64,000 nucleotides of DNA from Clostridia bacterium (GTDB lineage: Bacteria; Bacillota; Clostridia; Oscillospirales; CAG-272): the NCBI GenBank assembly GCA_017942005.1, contig JAGAVJ010000013.1:62001-126000 (forward strand). Reading direction: 5' to 3'. Of this stretch, positions 44,133-58,043 are shown one piece after another. The notes below the pieces were generated by a model. It did no database searches. It was not told the DNA's origin and saw nothing but the letters and a program-made list of their open reading frames with translations. How positions within the stretch are numbered: the first letter of the stretch is position 1; each line of letters starts with the position of its first letter. The translations under genes were made by a program, and so were the position numbers.

Positions 44133-45335
44133 TTAATTATTTTCAAGCAGCGCCTTCAAACGCTTTGCCGCTTCTACCGTATCTTTGGGGGAACCAAAGG
44201 TAGAAAAACGGAAATAGCCTTCACCGCAGCTGCCAAATCCCTCACCTGGGGTGCCGACGACATGAATTTCGTTTAACAGCTTGTCAAAAAATTCCCAGCT
44301 GCCCATTCCCCCCGGGCACTTCATCCAGATATACGGCGCATTTTTACCGCCATAATATGTGATGCCGACTGCATCCAGCGCTTCCATCAAGACGTTTGCA
44401 TTCTCTTTATATACTTTGATGTTCTCGTGAATTTCCTGTTGTCCGCGTTCTGTAAATACAGCCGCCGCACCACGCTGAATAATATAAGAAACGCCGTTTG
44501 TTTTTGTTGTACGGTTCCGTACCCACATTTTATTCAAATTCATACCGCCGCGTTCCAAATCATGCGGAATCACCGTATAACCGCAGCGCGTTCCGGTAAA
44601 TCCTGCCGTTTTCGACAAAGAACAAATTTCCACGGCACAGGTACGCGCACCTGTCAGCTCATAAATCGAATGCGGAATCGCTTCCTCTTCAATAAATGCT
44701 TCGTATGCCGCATCAAAAATAATCACCGCGTCCGTTTGGTTCGCATAATCAATCCATGCCTGCAATGCCGTTTTGGAAAAGACCGCACCGGTTGGATTGT
44801 TCGGTGAACAAATATAAATCAAATCGGCTTTGCCCCAAGCTTCTGTCGGAATTTCCGCTGGGGACGGTAAAAATCCATTGTCTTCTCCGGCAGAAAGACG
44901 AATGATGCGGTTCCCGGCGATGATATTGGCATCCACATAGGCTGGATAGGCTGGCTCCATAATCATGACCGTTTTATCGTGTCCAAAAATGTCAAGAATG
45001 TCGCCAAGCTCATCGGATGCGCCGCTGGACACAAACACTTCATCATCAGACAGGGATATCTTTCTTCCGCGATAATAGTCTGCAATTGCTTTGCGTAAAA
45101 AATCCGCGCCGCATTCCGGCATATAACCGTGAAAGGTTCCTTTCACCGCCTGATCGTCCACTGCGCGATGCAGTTCCTCAATCACAGCGGAACAAAGCGG
45201 CAGCGAGACATCACCAATACCCATGCGATATAAATGCGTTCCGGGATTGGCTTCCAGATACGCCTTGGTTTTCTTCGCAATTCCGGCAAACAAATAAGAA
45301 TCCTTTAAATTGTTGTAATTGATATTTGGTATCAT
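44133..45335 (-). CDS. dapL: LL-diaminopimelate aminotransferase
   Basis: A 400-residue fold-type-I PLP enzyme with the DapL N-terminus (NYNNLKDSYLFAGIAKKTKAYLE), substrate loop (GIGDVSLPL), and PLP Lys in CSLSKTAGFTGTRCGY. It makes LL-diaminopimelate directly from tetrahydrodipicolinate with glutamate as amino donor, serving lysine and peptidoglycan synthesis. It starts 23 nt after purF, with AGAAAGGAT before the ATG. Confidence 0.93.
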   Translation of the reverse strand: MIPNINYNNLKDSYLFAGIAKKTKAYLEANPGTHLYRMGIGDVSLPLCSAVIEELHRAVDDQAVKGTFHGYMPECGADFLRKAIADYYRGRKISLSDDEVFVSSGASDELGDILDIFGHDKTVMIMEPAYPAYVDANIIAGNRIIRLSAGEDNGFLPSPAEIPTEAWGKADLIYICSPNNPTGAVFSKTALQAWIDYANQTDAVIIFDAAYEAFIEEEAIPHSIYELTGARTCAVEICSLSKTAGFTGTRCGYTVIPHDLERGGMNLNKMWVRNRTTKTNGVSYIIQRGAAAVFTERGQQEIHENIKVYKENANVLMEALDAVGITYYGGKNAPYIWMKCPGGMGSWEFFDKLLNEIHVVGTPGEGFGSCGEGYFRFSTFGSPKDTVEAAKRLKALLENN

Positions 45336-45357
45336 GTGGTATCCTTTCTGTTTTAAT

Positions 45358-48445
<3,088 letters not shown>

Positions 48446-48509
48446 TATCGGAATGTAATCAAAAAAACGTTTTATCCTCATATGAAACAGAATGGAATAC
48501 ATCCCTTTC

Positions 48510-49580
48510 CTACAGTTTCGCCGATTCAAACTGTTCAAAGCTGTCATATTGCTTGATATATCCTCCATGATCTAAAATCAGCTGTACAAAATCACGTTCT
48601 ACGCATCGGGTCGTTTCAGAAAGTTGACGAAGTTCTTTATAGGAAAAGCTGTTTAACAATTCATAAGAAGGACATCCCGCCGCCCTCGCATCATCCAATT
48701 CTCTTTGCAGACAGACTGCGGAAAGAAACGCTACTATATCATTTCCTGTTTCACAACACACATATATTTTATTGAAAGTGGAACTAATCTCTTCATATAA
48801 TGATGCAAGCCAGGACGCATCTACCTTATTTGCAATTTGACTTTTGTGTTCGGTTACCGCTTGCAAAGGAACTGTGACATTCAGGTATGCGCATACGTCA
48901 TCAAATAATTTCATCGCATATGTTATAACATCACCAATATCAGCCGCTTTCACCACATTCTGATATCCGTCTGCAATCTTACGGGGAACATCGGGAAACT
49001 TCGTTTGTAAATCTTCAAATTGCTTCTTCAATCCAAAATGATAATAATCATGGTTATATACAGCCACCGCATCCGCAAGTGTCATGATCATGAGTCCTGC
49101 TATTTTTCGGACCTCTGATACACTGTGATTTTGATTCAGCATCGAACAAAATCTGCCCGCCTCTTCACATCGTCTTGCAGCGATCTCTTTGACATATGGA
49201 TCATTGGAGAGATTCCGCTTCAATCTTGCCTGCATCGTTTGAAAACGGTTTATATCGTCTGCACTGTTGGAATAAATAATCGTCACATCGCCAACAAGCG
49301 GTGACATATTTTCAAACAAATCGGCAATTCTTTCTACTCTTTCCCATGATATGGGAAAGATATCATATCCGACGCCCTCTATCATAAAATCCACTGCCAA
49401 TTCATATCCCCGCTCTGATTTCGGAATAAAATAACAATCCACATCGGATTTGCTATTGGCAGTACCATTCACATAGGAACCGTAGATGAGTACCAGGCTG
49501 ACATCATCGGCATATTCTGTACTGACTTTATGCACAATCCACTGAACCAATTTGTCATTGATCTCTTTTCGTTTATTCAA
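48510..49580 (-). CDS. Nucleotidyltransferase-domain protein
   Basis: A 356-residue protein with an N-terminal Pol-beta-type nucleotidyltransferase motif, IYGSYVNGTANSKSDVDCYF (GS followed by DxD), at about 32-51, then an all-alpha region of unknown role. It could modify a small molecule or a nucleic acid; no antitoxin-like partner gene is adjacent. The start is TTG 49580, because AGGAGAGAGGG lies just upstream and no other in-frame start occurs before the motif. Confidence 0.75.
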   Translation of the reverse strand: MNKRKEINDKLVQWIVHKVSTEYADDVSLVLIYGSYVNGTANSKSDVDCYFIPKSERGYELAVDFMIEGVGYDIFPISWERVERIADLFENMSPLVGDVTIIYSNSADDINRFQTMQARLKRNLSNDPYVKEIAARRCEEAGRFCSMLNQNHSVSEVRKIAGLMIMTLADAVAVYNHDYYHFGLKKQFEDLQTKFPDVPRKIADGYQNVVKAADIGDVITYAMKLFDDVCAYLNVTVPLQAVTEHKSQIANKVDASWLASLYEEISSTFNKIYVCCETGNDIVAFLSAVCLQRELDDARAAGCPSYELLNSFSYKELRQLSETTRCVERDFVQLILDHGGYIKQYDSFEQFESAKL

Positions 49581-49645
49581 AGCCCTCTCTCCTGTTCTTT
49601 CATAACCCCAAAACCGATGATTTTAAGCTTATGAAAGTTTATTTA

Positions 49646-51220
49646 TCACTCGAACTCCACCGTTGCCGGAGGCTTACTTGTAATATCGTACAATACGCGG
49701 TTGACATTTGGTACTTCGTTGACAATACGCGTCGAAATACGGTCAAGCACTTCATAGGGAATACGTGTCCAGTCCGCTGTCATAAAGTCATCCGTTGTTA
49801 CAGAACGCAGCGCCACTGCCCAGTCATAGGTTCTGCCATCGCCCATGACACCGACAGAACGCATATTGGTCAGCGCAGCAAAATATTGATTCATGGTTCC
49901 GGATAAACCTGCTTCTGCAATTTCTTCCCGCATAATCGCATCTGCACGGCGCAGAATGGAAAGCTTTTCCTTTGTGACTTCACCGATGATCCGAATTGCA
50001 AGACCCGGTCCGGGGAACGGCTGCCGCATTACAAGTTCTTCCGGCAATCCAAGCTCCCGTCCAAGCTGCCGCACCTCATCTTTGAACAGCAAACGCAGCG
50101 GTTCAATGATTTCTCTGAAATCGACGACGGAGGGCAGTCCGCCAACATTATGATGGCTCTTGATCGTCGCCGCCTTTCCTTTTCCAGACTCAATGACATC
50201 CGGATAAATCGTTCCCTGTGCTAAAAACGCAACATGACCGATTTTTTTAGATTCCGCTTCAAACACACGGATAAATTCTTCGCCGATGATCTTCCGTTTT
50301 TTCTCAGGTTCTTCGACGCCTGCAAGCTTTGATAAGAACCGTTCCTCCGCATTCACGCGAATAAAATGTGCTGCACGTTTGGAAAAGACCGCTTCCACCT
50401 GATCGCCTTCATTCATACGCATCAGACCGTGATCGACAAAAACACAGGTCAGCTGTTCTCCAATCGCCTCAGACAGAAGCGCTGCACATACCGAGGAATC
50501 CACACCGCCGGAAAGCGCAAGCAGAACACGCTCTGTACCAACCTTTTCCCGTATTTGCTCGATCGCGAGATTCTTATAGTTCCCCATGGACCAATCCCCA
50601 ACCGCTCCGCAGATACGGTATAAAAAGTTATGCAGTATCTCACGACCGTATTGGGTGTGATTGACCTCCGGATGAAACTGTACACCGTAGAAGCGGCGTT
50701 TTCCATCGCTGATTGCCACATTAGGGCATTTGTCGGAATGCGCACAAAGTGTAAATCCTGCCGGAACCTGCTTCATATAGTCTCCATGGCTCATCCATGT
50801 GACCGAGGTTTCAGGGGTTCCAACAAACAGCGGATTTTCCGTATCAAAATACGTCACCGTTTTGCCATATTCACGGCTGGTTTCATGCGTTTCGCTTTCT
50901 GCTTCCGCTTCTGCTGCCGACGTCACAATACCGCCGAGATGGTATGCTAACAGCTGACAGCCGTAGCAAATGCCAAGCACCGGAATTCCAAGGGAAAAAA
51001 TGGCTTCATCCGGATGACAGGAATTCTGCGCATAGACAGAATCCGGTCCACCGGTAAAAATCATACCAATCGGTGCAAACGCCTTGATTTCCTCCGCTGT
51101 CATGGTGTAGGGGTGAACCTCACAATATACACCGCATTCTCGGACGCGGCGTGCAATCAGCTGATCATACTGCCCGCCGAAATTCAAGATAAGAACTTTT
51201 TGATTTTGTGTGTTGTTCAT
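49646..51220 (-). CDS. guaA: GMP synthase (glutamine-hydrolysing)
   Basis: A 524-residue enzyme: amidotransferase domain with [14 protein letters not shown] and nucleophile loop GICYGCQ, then the ATP pyrophosphatase domain with [11 protein letters not shown], and a C-terminal dimerisation domain ending [10 protein letters not shown]. It converts XMP to GMP with glutamine amide nitrogen. It starts 26 nt after purC. Confidence 0.95.
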   Translation of the reverse strand: MNNTQNQKVLILNFGGQYDQLIARRVRECGVYCEVHPYTMTAEEIKAFAPIGMIFTGGPDSVYAQNSCHPDEAIFSLGIPVLGICYGCQLLAYHLGGIVTSAAEAEAESETHETSREYGKTVTYFDTENPLFVGTPETSVTWMSHGDYMKQVPAGFTLCAHSDKCPNVAISDGKRRFYGVQFHPEVNHTQYGREILHNFLYRICGAVGDWSMGNYKNLAIEQIREKVGTERVLLALSGGVDSSVCAALLSEAIGEQLTCVFVDHGLMRMNEGDQVEAVFSKRAAHFIRVNAEERFLSKLAGVEEPEKKRKIIGEEFIRVFEAESKKIGHVAFLAQGTIYPDVIESGKGKAATIKSHHNVGGLPSVVDFREIIEPLRLLFKDEVRQLGRELGLPEELVMRQPFPGPGLAIRIIGEVTKEKLSILRRADAIMREEIAEAGLSGTMNQYFAALTNMRSVGVMGDGRTYDWAVALRSVTTDDFMTADWTRIPYEVLDRISTRIVNEVPNVNRVLYDITSKPPATVEFE

Positions 51221-51246
51221 GACGCTCTCTTTCTGTAATACCGAAA

Positions 51247-51957
51247 TTAAAGTAGACCAATCCGTTTTGCAGCCTCAATATATGCTTCCTCTACTCCACC
51301 CATATCACGGCGGAAACGGTCTTTGTCAAGCTTTTCCCCGGTCTTTGCATCCCACAGGCGGCAGGTATCGGGGGATATTTCATCTGCTAATACAATGGTG
51401 CCATCAGAAAGTCTGCCAAACTCCAATTTAAAGTCGACAAGCGTGACACCGCAGGCGCGCCAATATTCCTTTAATTTTTCGTTGACGGCAAAGGAGTACT
51501 CGGTAATCTGGCGAATTTCTTCCTCTGTTGCAAGCTTTAATGCTTTTGCATGATAGGTATTGAGCAGCGGATCACCCAATGCATCATTTTTATAGGAAAA
51601 TTCAATGGTCGGCGTATCGAATACCACGCCTTCTTCTACGCCGTAACGCTTGGAAAAGGAACCTGCGGCAATATTGCGCACAATGACCTCCAGCGGTACA
51701 ATGCTGACCTTTTTCACAAGTGTTTCACGTTCAGATAACTCTTTGACAAAGTGGGTCGGAATGTGTTCTGCTTCCAGCTTCTGCATAAAGAAATTGCTCA
51801 TGCGGTTGTTGATGACGCCTTTTCCGGCAATGGTTCCGCGCTTCAAACCGTTCAATGCGGTTGCGTCGTCCTTGTATGCGACAATCAACAGTTCTGGATC
51901 GTCGGTCTTGAATACTTTTTTTGCTTTTCCTTCATATAATTGTTCACGCTTTTCCAT
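51247..51957 (-). CDS. purC: SAICAR synthetase
   Basis: A 236-residue PurC with [16 protein letters not shown] at the start and the motifs [14 protein letters not shown] and DFKLEFGR. It joins aspartate to CAIR in purine synthesis. The start is ATG 51957, after GAAAGGAACAGTTATAATT; a TTG at 51978 would lie inside the RBS. This RBS looks like the hairpin-free form of the recurrent start module. Further upstream (51999-52047) a long TTTGTGAC...GTCACAAA stem recalls the GTGAC palindrome of the intercistronic elements. Confidence 0.95.
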   Translation of the reverse strand: MEKREQLYEGKAKKVFKTDDPELLIVAYKDDATALNGLKRGTIAGKGVINNRMSNFFMQKLEAEHIPTHFVKELSERETLVKKVSIVPLEVIVRNIAAGSFSKRYGVEEGVVFDTPTIEFSYKNDALGDPLLNTYHAKALKLATEEEIRQITEYSFAVNEKLKEYWRACGVTLVDFKLEFGRLSDGTIVLADEISPDTCRLWDAKTGEKLDKDRFRRDMGGVEEAYIEAAKRIGLL

Positions 51958-52096
51958 AATTATAACTGTTCCTTTCAAAATATCATTCGGGGTTTTGTGA
52001 CGATTTCCTTTTTATCGTATAACAGTCACTTTCACTGCCATGTCACAAACCAACCGGTTTCTTTAACATATGTATGATTTGAGTTGTTTTATAAAA

Positions 52097-53683
52097 TCAA
52101 ACTCCGCTTGCACCATAGTTGGAAAGTACACGTGCAGAGGGATCATTGACGTTGCAGCCTTCCCAATCCTTGTTCGGCATCCAGAAATCTGCAATCATTT
52201 CCGCCTGTCCCGGATAATATTTTTCAAAAATTTCACGGTACAACAGAGATTCTTTTGTAAATGGTTTTGCGTAATCGTACTTTTCACATCCGTGTACAAA
52301 CGCTTCATCGCTGTAATACTGTTCTGCGTATTCCTTCAAATCGTCAACCATAGAATGGCCAACGGCATCGGAGAAGGCGGCTTTTTCACGCCACAGAATT
52401 TCATCCGGCAAATAGTTCAGTCCTTCAAAGGCATGACGCAGCAGATACTTGCCTTTTCCGTAAACATTCATCTTCTTTGCAGGATCAATTGCCATGACGT
52501 ACTGTACAAAATCCAAATCGCCAAACGGCACGCGCGCCTCCAAGGAGTTGACAGAGATACAGCGGTCCGCACGCAGCACATCATACATATGCAGTTCTCG
52601 GATACGCTTTTCTGCTTCCCTCTGGAATGCTTCTGCATTCGGTGCAAAATCTGTATATTTATATCCGAACAATTCATCGGAAATTTCACCGGTCAAAAGA
52701 ACACGGATGTCTGTGGTTTCGTGAATTGCCTTGCAGATCAAATACATCCCCATACTGGCACGAATGGTTGTAATATCAAATGTCCCAAGCAGATGCACCA
52801 CATCGTCAAGTGCATGCAATACATCTTCTTTTGTGATGATAATTTCCGTATGATCCGAACCGATGTAATCAGCCGCCTGACGTGCATATTTCAGGTCAAT
52901 GGCGTCTTTCTCCATACCGATTGCAAAGGTACGGATTGGCGTTTTGCTTCTCTTCGCTGCAATGGCACAAACCAATGATGAATCAAGTCCTCCGGACAGT
53001 AAAAATCCAACCTTTGAATCTGCAATCAACCGTTTTTCCACACCGGCAATCAGCTTTTGCCGAATGTTTTTGCAGATGCTTTCCACATCGTCTCTGCATA
53101 CCGTTTCCACATGGGTCATATCACGGTAACAGGTAAACGTTCCATTTTTATAATAATGTCCGGGCGGGAACGGAAGGATTTTATCCGTTAGTCCAACCAG
53201 GTTTTTCGGTTCACTGGCAAACAGCATTGCCCCCTCGCGGTCATATCCGTAATACAGCGGACGAATACCAATGGGATCTCTCGCTGCGATAAATGACTGG
53301 GTGTTTTCATCATAAAGGATCAATGCAAATTCTGCATCCAGCATCCGGAACATGTCGACGCCGTATTCTTTATACAGCGGCAGAAGAATTTCACAGTCAG
53401 AGTCGCTTTGGAACGTGTAGCCTTTCTGCTTTAAATCCGATCGGATTCCTTCAAAGCCATAAATTTCACCGTTGCACACCACATACCCTGTTCCGGGAAG
53501 TGCGAAAGGCTGCATTCCCTCCGGATGCAGCCCCATAATTGCCAGGCGATGAAAGCCCAGGAGACCGCGTCCCGTATCGATGATACGGGTGTCGTCGGGT
53601 CCCCTTGATTTTGTCATATCAAATCCTGCCTTAAATTCCGCAAACGATACTCCGCTTCCGGTATATCCAATAATTGAACACAT
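52097..53683 (-). CDS. asnB: Asparagine synthase (glutamine-hydrolysing)
   Basis: A 528-residue AsnB with the nucleophile Cys at position 2 (MCSIIGYTG), amidotransferase motifs (SRGPDD, FHRLAI, CNGEIYGF) and the synthetase motif LLSGGLDSSLV. It makes asparagine from aspartate with glutamine nitrogen. The start is ATG 53683, since it alone exposes Cys 2 and has GGAGGG 10 nt upstream; ATG 53692 is only 1 nt from that site. Confidence 0.94.
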   Translation of the reverse strand: MCSIIGYTGSGVSFAEFKAGFDMTKSRGPDDTRIIDTGRGLLGFHRLAIMGLHPEGMQPFALPGTGYVVCNGEIYGFEGIRSDLKQKGYTFQSDSDCEILLPLYKEYGVDMFRMLDAEFALILYDENTQSFIAARDPIGIRPLYYGYDREGAMLFASEPKNLVGLTDKILPFPPGHYYKNGTFTCYRDMTHVETVCRDDVESICKNIRQKLIAGVEKRLIADSKVGFLLSGGLDSSLVCAIAAKRSKTPIRTFAIGMEKDAIDLKYARQAADYIGSDHTEIIITKEDVLHALDDVVHLLGTFDITTIRASMGMYLICKAIHETTDIRVLLTGEISDELFGYKYTDFAPNAEAFQREAEKRIRELHMYDVLRADRCISVNSLEARVPFGDLDFVQYVMAIDPAKKMNVYGKGKYLLRHAFEGLNYLPDEILWREKAAFSDAVGHSMVDDLKEYAEQYYSDEAFVHGCEKYDYAKPFTKESLLYREIFEKYYPGQAEMIADFWMPNKDWEGCNVNDPSARVLSNYGASGV

Positions 53684-53776
53684 ATCCTTCATTCCCTCCG
53701 GTTCTTTTCATAAAACAGGATGACGTGGGACACGGTCTTATGTCGTGTGCCCCACGATTTCCTGTATGATATTGAT

Positions 53777-55534
53777 TTATTCTACATCCTGAAGCGCTTC
53801 GTAACCTTCTTCACCGGTACGGACTTTGACGACATTTTCCACATCGTAAACAAAGATCTTACCGTCGCCAATGTGTCCGGTATACAGTACCTTCTTTGCG
53901 GTCTCAATGACAGCGCGAACAGGAACCTTGCTGACAACGATATCAACCTGTACCTTTGGCAGCAGGTTTGCTTCTACCTGTACGCCGCGGTAAAATTCCG
54001 GTTTGCCTTTCTGCTGACCGCAGCCAAGCACGTGGGATACCGTCATACCGGTAATGCCAATGTTCATCAGCGCATCCTTCAGCGCTTCAAACTTCATTTC
54101 ACGGCAGATAATTTCCACCTTTGTGAATTTCGGTCCGGTTCCTTCTTCAAAAGCCGGAACCTTTTTCACAGGAATTGCTTCTGCTGTCGGAATATCGCCT
54201 GTGACAGCAACCGCATCTACATAACCGTAATCCAGGCTCTCCACTGCGGGAACAAAATCAGCATATGCACTCGGCAAGCCGTGTTCCGTTTTGTCAAGAC
54301 CCTTGATTTCTTCTTCTTCAGATACACGAAGACCAACCGTTTTCTTAATAATGGTAAAGGTCAATGTCATCATAACCGCGGTCCAAGCAAGAATTGCTGC
54401 GATACCGAGAAGCTGAATCAGGAAAAGCTTTGGGCTGCCTGTGTAAAGAAGACCGTTCAAACCTGCGGGAGCATCCGGATTGGAAAGAAGTCCAACCGCC
54501 AGCGTTCCCCAAACACCGTTTGCAAAGTGAACACCGACAGCGCCAACCGGATCATCGATATGAAGCTTAAGGTCAAGAACTTCTACCACGACAACGACCA
54601 GAATACCGGAAACAATACCTACAACGGCTGAACCCACAGCATCAAGCGCGTCACAACCGGCAGTAATACCGACAAGACCGGCAAGCGAACCGTTCAGACA
54701 CATGGAAACATCCGGCTTTCCGTTTTTCACCCATGTATAAATCATGGTTGTACAGGTGGCGACTGCGGGTGCAATGGTGGTTGTGACAAAGATGGATGCA
54801 AGAGAATTTCCGTCCCATGCAGCGGCGCCGTTGAAGCCGTACCAGCCAAACCAAAGGATAAAACAGCCAAGTGCGCCAAGCGTGATAGAGTGTCCGGGAA
54901 TGGCATTGACTTTTGTGACTTTACCTGCTTTATCTTTTACATATTTGCCAAGACGGGGACCTACCATGATTGCACCGATCAGTGCAGTCAGACCGCCGAC
55001 AGAATGGATTGCGGCAGAACCTGCAAAATCATGGAATCCAAGCTTGACAAGCCATCCCTCTGAGTTCCAAACCCAACCGGCTTCAATCGGATATACGAAC
55101 AGAGAAATGACGCCGGAATAAATGCAATAGGAAATAAATTTTGTACGCTCTGCCATAGAGCCGGAGACAATTGTTGCGGCAGTTGCACAGAAGACCAGGT
55201 TAAAGACAAAGGAAGGGGCGTTTCCATCTGCAAGGAATCCGCCGAAATCTGTTAAAATCTTCAGATTCGGTACACCAATGAATCCCATCACATAATCTTC
55301 TGCCATCATCAGGCTGAACCCAAGCAGGACAAACACAACCGTGCCGATACAAAAATCCATCAGGTTTTTCATAATAATGTTGCCGGCATTTTTGGCTCTT
55401 GTAAAACCGGTTTCCACCATGGCAAAGCCTGCCTGCATAAAGAAGACAAGCGCGGCGCCGATTAAAAACCATACACCGAAAACTTCTTTTGTGACGGTTC
55501 CCTGTATCAAACTAAAAATATCATTGACTTCCAT
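53777..55534 (-). CDS. Ammonium transporter fused to a C-terminal PII domain
   Basis: A 585-residue fusion. Residues about 1-430 form an Amt channel of 11 helices (GAALVFFMQAGFAMVETGFTR, HDFAGSAAIHSVGG). A linker follows, then a PII-like domain from about 470 (KVEIICREMKFEALKDALMNIGITGMTVSHVLGCG...FYRGVQVEANLLPKVQVDIVV) ending in GDGKIFVYDVENVVKVRTGEEG. The PII part probably gates uptake in response to nitrogen or energy state, as free GlnK does. It sits between asnB and glnN. The leader before it contains a hairpin at about 55572-55607. Confidence 0.92.
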   Translation of the reverse strand: MEVNDIFSLIQGTVTKEVFGVWFLIGAALVFFMQAGFAMVETGFTRAKNAGNIIMKNLMDFCIGTVVFVLLGFSLMMAEDYVMGFIGVPNLKILTDFGGFLADGNAPSFVFNLVFCATAATIVSGSMAERTKFISYCIYSGVISLFVYPIEAGWVWNSEGWLVKLGFHDFAGSAAIHSVGGLTALIGAIMVGPRLGKYVKDKAGKVTKVNAIPGHSITLGALGCFILWFGWYGFNGAAAWDGNSLASIFVTTTIAPAVATCTTMIYTWVKNGKPDVSMCLNGSLAGLVGITAGCDALDAVGSAVVGIVSGILVVVVVEVLDLKLHIDDPVGAVGVHFANGVWGTLAVGLLSNPDAPAGLNGLLYTGSPKLFLIQLLGIAAILAWTAVMMTLTFTIIKKTVGLRVSEEEEIKGLDKTEHGLPSAYADFVPAVESLDYGYVDAVAVTGDIPTAEAIPVKKVPAFEEGTGPKFTKVEIICREMKFEALKDALMNIGITGMTVSHVLGCGQQKGKPEFYRGVQVEANLLPKVQVDIVVSKVPVRAVIETAKKVLYTGHIGDGKIFVYDVENVVKVRTGEEGYEALQDVE

Positions 55535-55636
55535 TTTACTTCTCCAAATTGTATGTACGATTTTGATTCTCGGAGACGAAAAGCATTTTCTGTCCCCGAA
55601 ATCAAAACCACTTAAGAATGACTCACTTACCGTTTT

Positions 55637-57733
55637 TTACTTTACGCCAAACAGCAGATCACCGTAGGTCGGATACGGCCAGAATTCTTCTGCAACCAAT
55701 CCTTCTGCTTCATCCGCGGGTGTGCGAAGCTCTCCCATTTTTACAAGGAGACTGTCGCGGACTGCGTTTGCTTTTTCAGTGATGTCTTCAATGGCACGTA
55801 CAGAAACAATGGCGGATTCCAGCTCTGCGGTCTTATCTGCAATCATGTCGCCTATCATCGACAGCTTTGCAACCAGTTTGGTTTCATAGCTGCATGCAGC
55901 GCTGGGGCACAGTTCCTTTTTCACAGATGCAGAAGATGCAAGCGATGCTGCATATTCCGTCACTGCCGGAAGAATCTGTTTTTTTGCCATATCAACCATG
56001 GTGTTTGCTTCAATAATCACAGACTTTGCGTAATTGTCCAGCGTAATGTCAAGTCTGGATTCCAGCTCTGCCTCTGTAAAGACCTTATGCGAGGTAAGCA
56101 TTTTGACGTTCTTTTCATCAAGAAGGTGCGGCAGACAGTCGGCTGTTGTGCGGTAGTTAAGCAAACCGCGAACCTCTGTCGCTTCCTTGATCCAGGCATC
56201 GTCATAACCGTTGCCGTTGAACATGATGTTTTTATGTTCACGCACCGTTGTCTTAATCAGATCATGCAATGCGCTTTCAAAGTCTGAAGCCGCTTCCAAC
56301 TGGTCTGCAAACTGACGGAGCGATTCTGCCACAGCGGCGTTCAGCATAATGTTTGCACAGGAAATGGAATTGGAGGAACCAAGCATACGGAATTCAAATT
56401 TGTTCCCTGTGAATGCAAACGGCGATGTACGGTTACGGTCTGTGGTATCGCGGCTGAACTTCGGCAGTACATCAACCCCAAGCTTCATTGTGGTCTTTTC
56501 CTTTGCGTCATAAGGCGTATCGGTTTCAATTGCTTCCAGAATGGCTGCAAGCTCTTCACCAAGGAAGATCGACACAACCGCAGGCGGCGCTTCATTGGCG
56601 CCAAGTCTGTGATCGTTTCCGGCAGTTGCGACAGAAATCCGGAGCAGATCCTGATAGTCATCGACCGCTTTAATGACCGCAACAAGGAATAATAAGAACT
56701 GTGCATTTTCATACGGTGTTTCACCCGGGGAAAGCAGGTTGACACCTGTATCTGTTGCCATCGACCAGTTGTTGTGCTTACCGGAACCGTTGACGCCTGC
56801 AAAGGGTTTTTCGTGAAGCAGACAAACAAGTCCGTGTCTGCGTGCAACCTTCTGCATCATTTCCATGGTCAACTGGTTATGGTCGGTTGCAATGTTTGTC
56901 GTGGAATAAATCGGAGCAAGCTCATGCTGTGCCGGTGCAACTTCATTGTGTTCTGTTTTTGCAAGTACGCCAAGCTTCCAAAGCTCTTCGTTTAAATCCG
57001 CCATATAGGCTGCGACACGCGGCTTGATTGCACCAAAGTAATGATCATCCATTTCCTGACCCTTGGGAGGTGTTGCGCCAAACAGCGTTCTGCCGGTGAA
57101 ACGAAGGTCACGGCGCTGGTCGTACATTTCTTCGTCTACCAAAAAGTATTCCTGTTCAGGACCGACCGAAGTACGGACGCATTTGACATCCTGATTGCCA
57201 AACAGACGCAGAATACGAAGCGCCTGCTTGTTCAATGCTGCCATGGAACGGAGAAGCGGCGTTTTTTTATCAAGCGCTTCACCGCCGTATGCACAGAATG
57301 CGGTGGGAATGCAAAGGGTTTTATCTTTAATAAATGCATAAGAAGTCGGATCCCATGCGGTATAGCCTCTTGCTTCAAAAGTTGCACGAAGACCGCCGGA
57401 CGGGAAAGAAGATGCATCCGGTTCTCCCTTGATCAGTTCTTTTCCGGAAAACTCCATGATGACACCGCCATCGGGAGAAGGGGAAATAAAGCTGTCATGC
57501 TTTTCTGCTGTGACACCGGTCAGCGGCTGGAACCAATGCGTATAATGCGTTGCTCCATGTGCAACCGCCCATTCCTTCATAGCGTCTGCTACAGCGTTCG
57601 CGACAGTAATATCGAGTTCGGCGCCCTCATCAATGGTCTTCTTCAGAGAATGATATACCTTTGCGGATAAATTCGCCTTCATCACCCTATCGTCAAATAC
57701 AAGACATCCAAAATACGCAGATACGGTTTCCAT
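55637..57733 (-). CDS. glnN: Glutamine synthetase, type III
   Basis: A 698-residue GSIII, the usual length, with the GS catalytic core motifs ([38 protein letters not shown]) and long type-III-specific N- and C-terminal regions. It makes glutamine from glutamate and ammonia. It has a consensus promoter followed by a leader terminator hairpin, so expression probably depends on antitermination. AAAAGGAG precedes the ATG. Confidence 0.95.
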   Translation of the reverse strand: METVSAYFGCLVFDDRVMKANLSAKVYHSLKKTIDEGAELDITVANAVADAMKEWAVAHGATHYTHWFQPLTGVTAEKHDSFISPSPDGGVIMEFSGKELIKGEPDASSFPSGGLRATFEARGYTAWDPTSYAFIKDKTLCIPTAFCAYGGEALDKKTPLLRSMAALNKQALRILRLFGNQDVKCVRTSVGPEQEYFLVDEEMYDQRRDLRFTGRTLFGATPPKGQEMDDHYFGAIKPRVAAYMADLNEELWKLGVLAKTEHNEVAPAQHELAPIYSTTNIATDHNQLTMEMMQKVARRHGLVCLLHEKPFAGVNGSGKHNNWSMATDTGVNLLSPGETPYENAQFLLFLVAVIKAVDDYQDLLRISVATAGNDHRLGANEAPPAVVSIFLGEELAAILEAIETDTPYDAKEKTTMKLGVDVLPKFSRDTTDRNRTSPFAFTGNKFEFRMLGSSNSISCANIMLNAAVAESLRQFADQLEAASDFESALHDLIKTTVREHKNIMFNGNGYDDAWIKEATEVRGLLNYRTTADCLPHLLDEKNVKMLTSHKVFTEAELESRLDITLDNYAKSVIIEANTMVDMAKKQILPAVTEYAASLASSASVKKELCPSAACSYETKLVAKLSMIGDMIADKTAELESAIVSVRAIEDITEKANAVRDSLLVKMGELRTPADEAEGLVAEEFWPYPTYGDLLFGVK

Positions 57734-57749
57734 AATCGTTGCTCCTTTT

Positions 57750-57849
57750 AAGAAAAAATAAAGACAAAGGCGACTTGAGGTTTTGTTTCCTCAAAGACGC
57801 CTTTGCCTTTGCATGCAACTATTATACACCCGAAAAATGGATTTGTCAA
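57750..57849 (-). promoter_or_regulatory. glnN promoter with leader terminator hairpin
   Basis: On the minus strand TTGACA (57849-57844), 17 nt, TATAAT (57826-57821). About 10 nt after the expected start a hairpin forms: CAAAGGCG (57805-57798) pairs with CGCCTTTG (57772-57765), with inner CTT/AAG and GAGG/CCTC pairs. A U-rich stretch, CTTTATTTTTTCTT, follows. This is an intrinsic terminator between promoter and gene, so an attenuator is likely. The -35 flank TTGACAAATCCA is identical in the glutamate synthase leader. Confidence 0.75.
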
Positions 57850-57932
57850 GAGTTTTTTTGAATTTTTTTCTTATTTTTTTGTTTTTTAAAATTAATTTCA
57901 TTTATAGGCAAACAGTAGTAAGAAGTTTTCAT

Positions 57933-58043
57933 TTATATACAGCCTGTATTTTTTTGATACAATACAGATTTACTGTCGTATTCTTTTAGCATAAAAATTT
58001 GATTTTGAAAATTTAAAAATGAATCTATCATTTTTATGACCAT
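57933..58043 (-). CDS. Possible small protein (36 codons) downstream of a structured leader
   Basis: A 36-codon frame beginning MVIKMIDSFLNFQNQ starts at ATG 58043 in the ATGGTCATAAAAATG box that marks the other start modules. The second in-frame ATG, 12 nt on, would give 32 residues. It ends before the glnN promoter. No family is recognised. It may be a remnant gene, a leader peptide, or chance; only the start module supports it. Confidence 0.3.
   Translation of the reverse strand: MVIKMIDSFLNFQNQIFMLKEYDSKSVLYQKNTGCI

Noticed and set aside
48510..49580. Nucleotidyltransferase gene as a toxin-antitoxin (MNT/HEPN) module
   Set aside because: The nucleotidyltransferase domain is fused to a long helical region, and no adjacent small HEPN-type gene is present.
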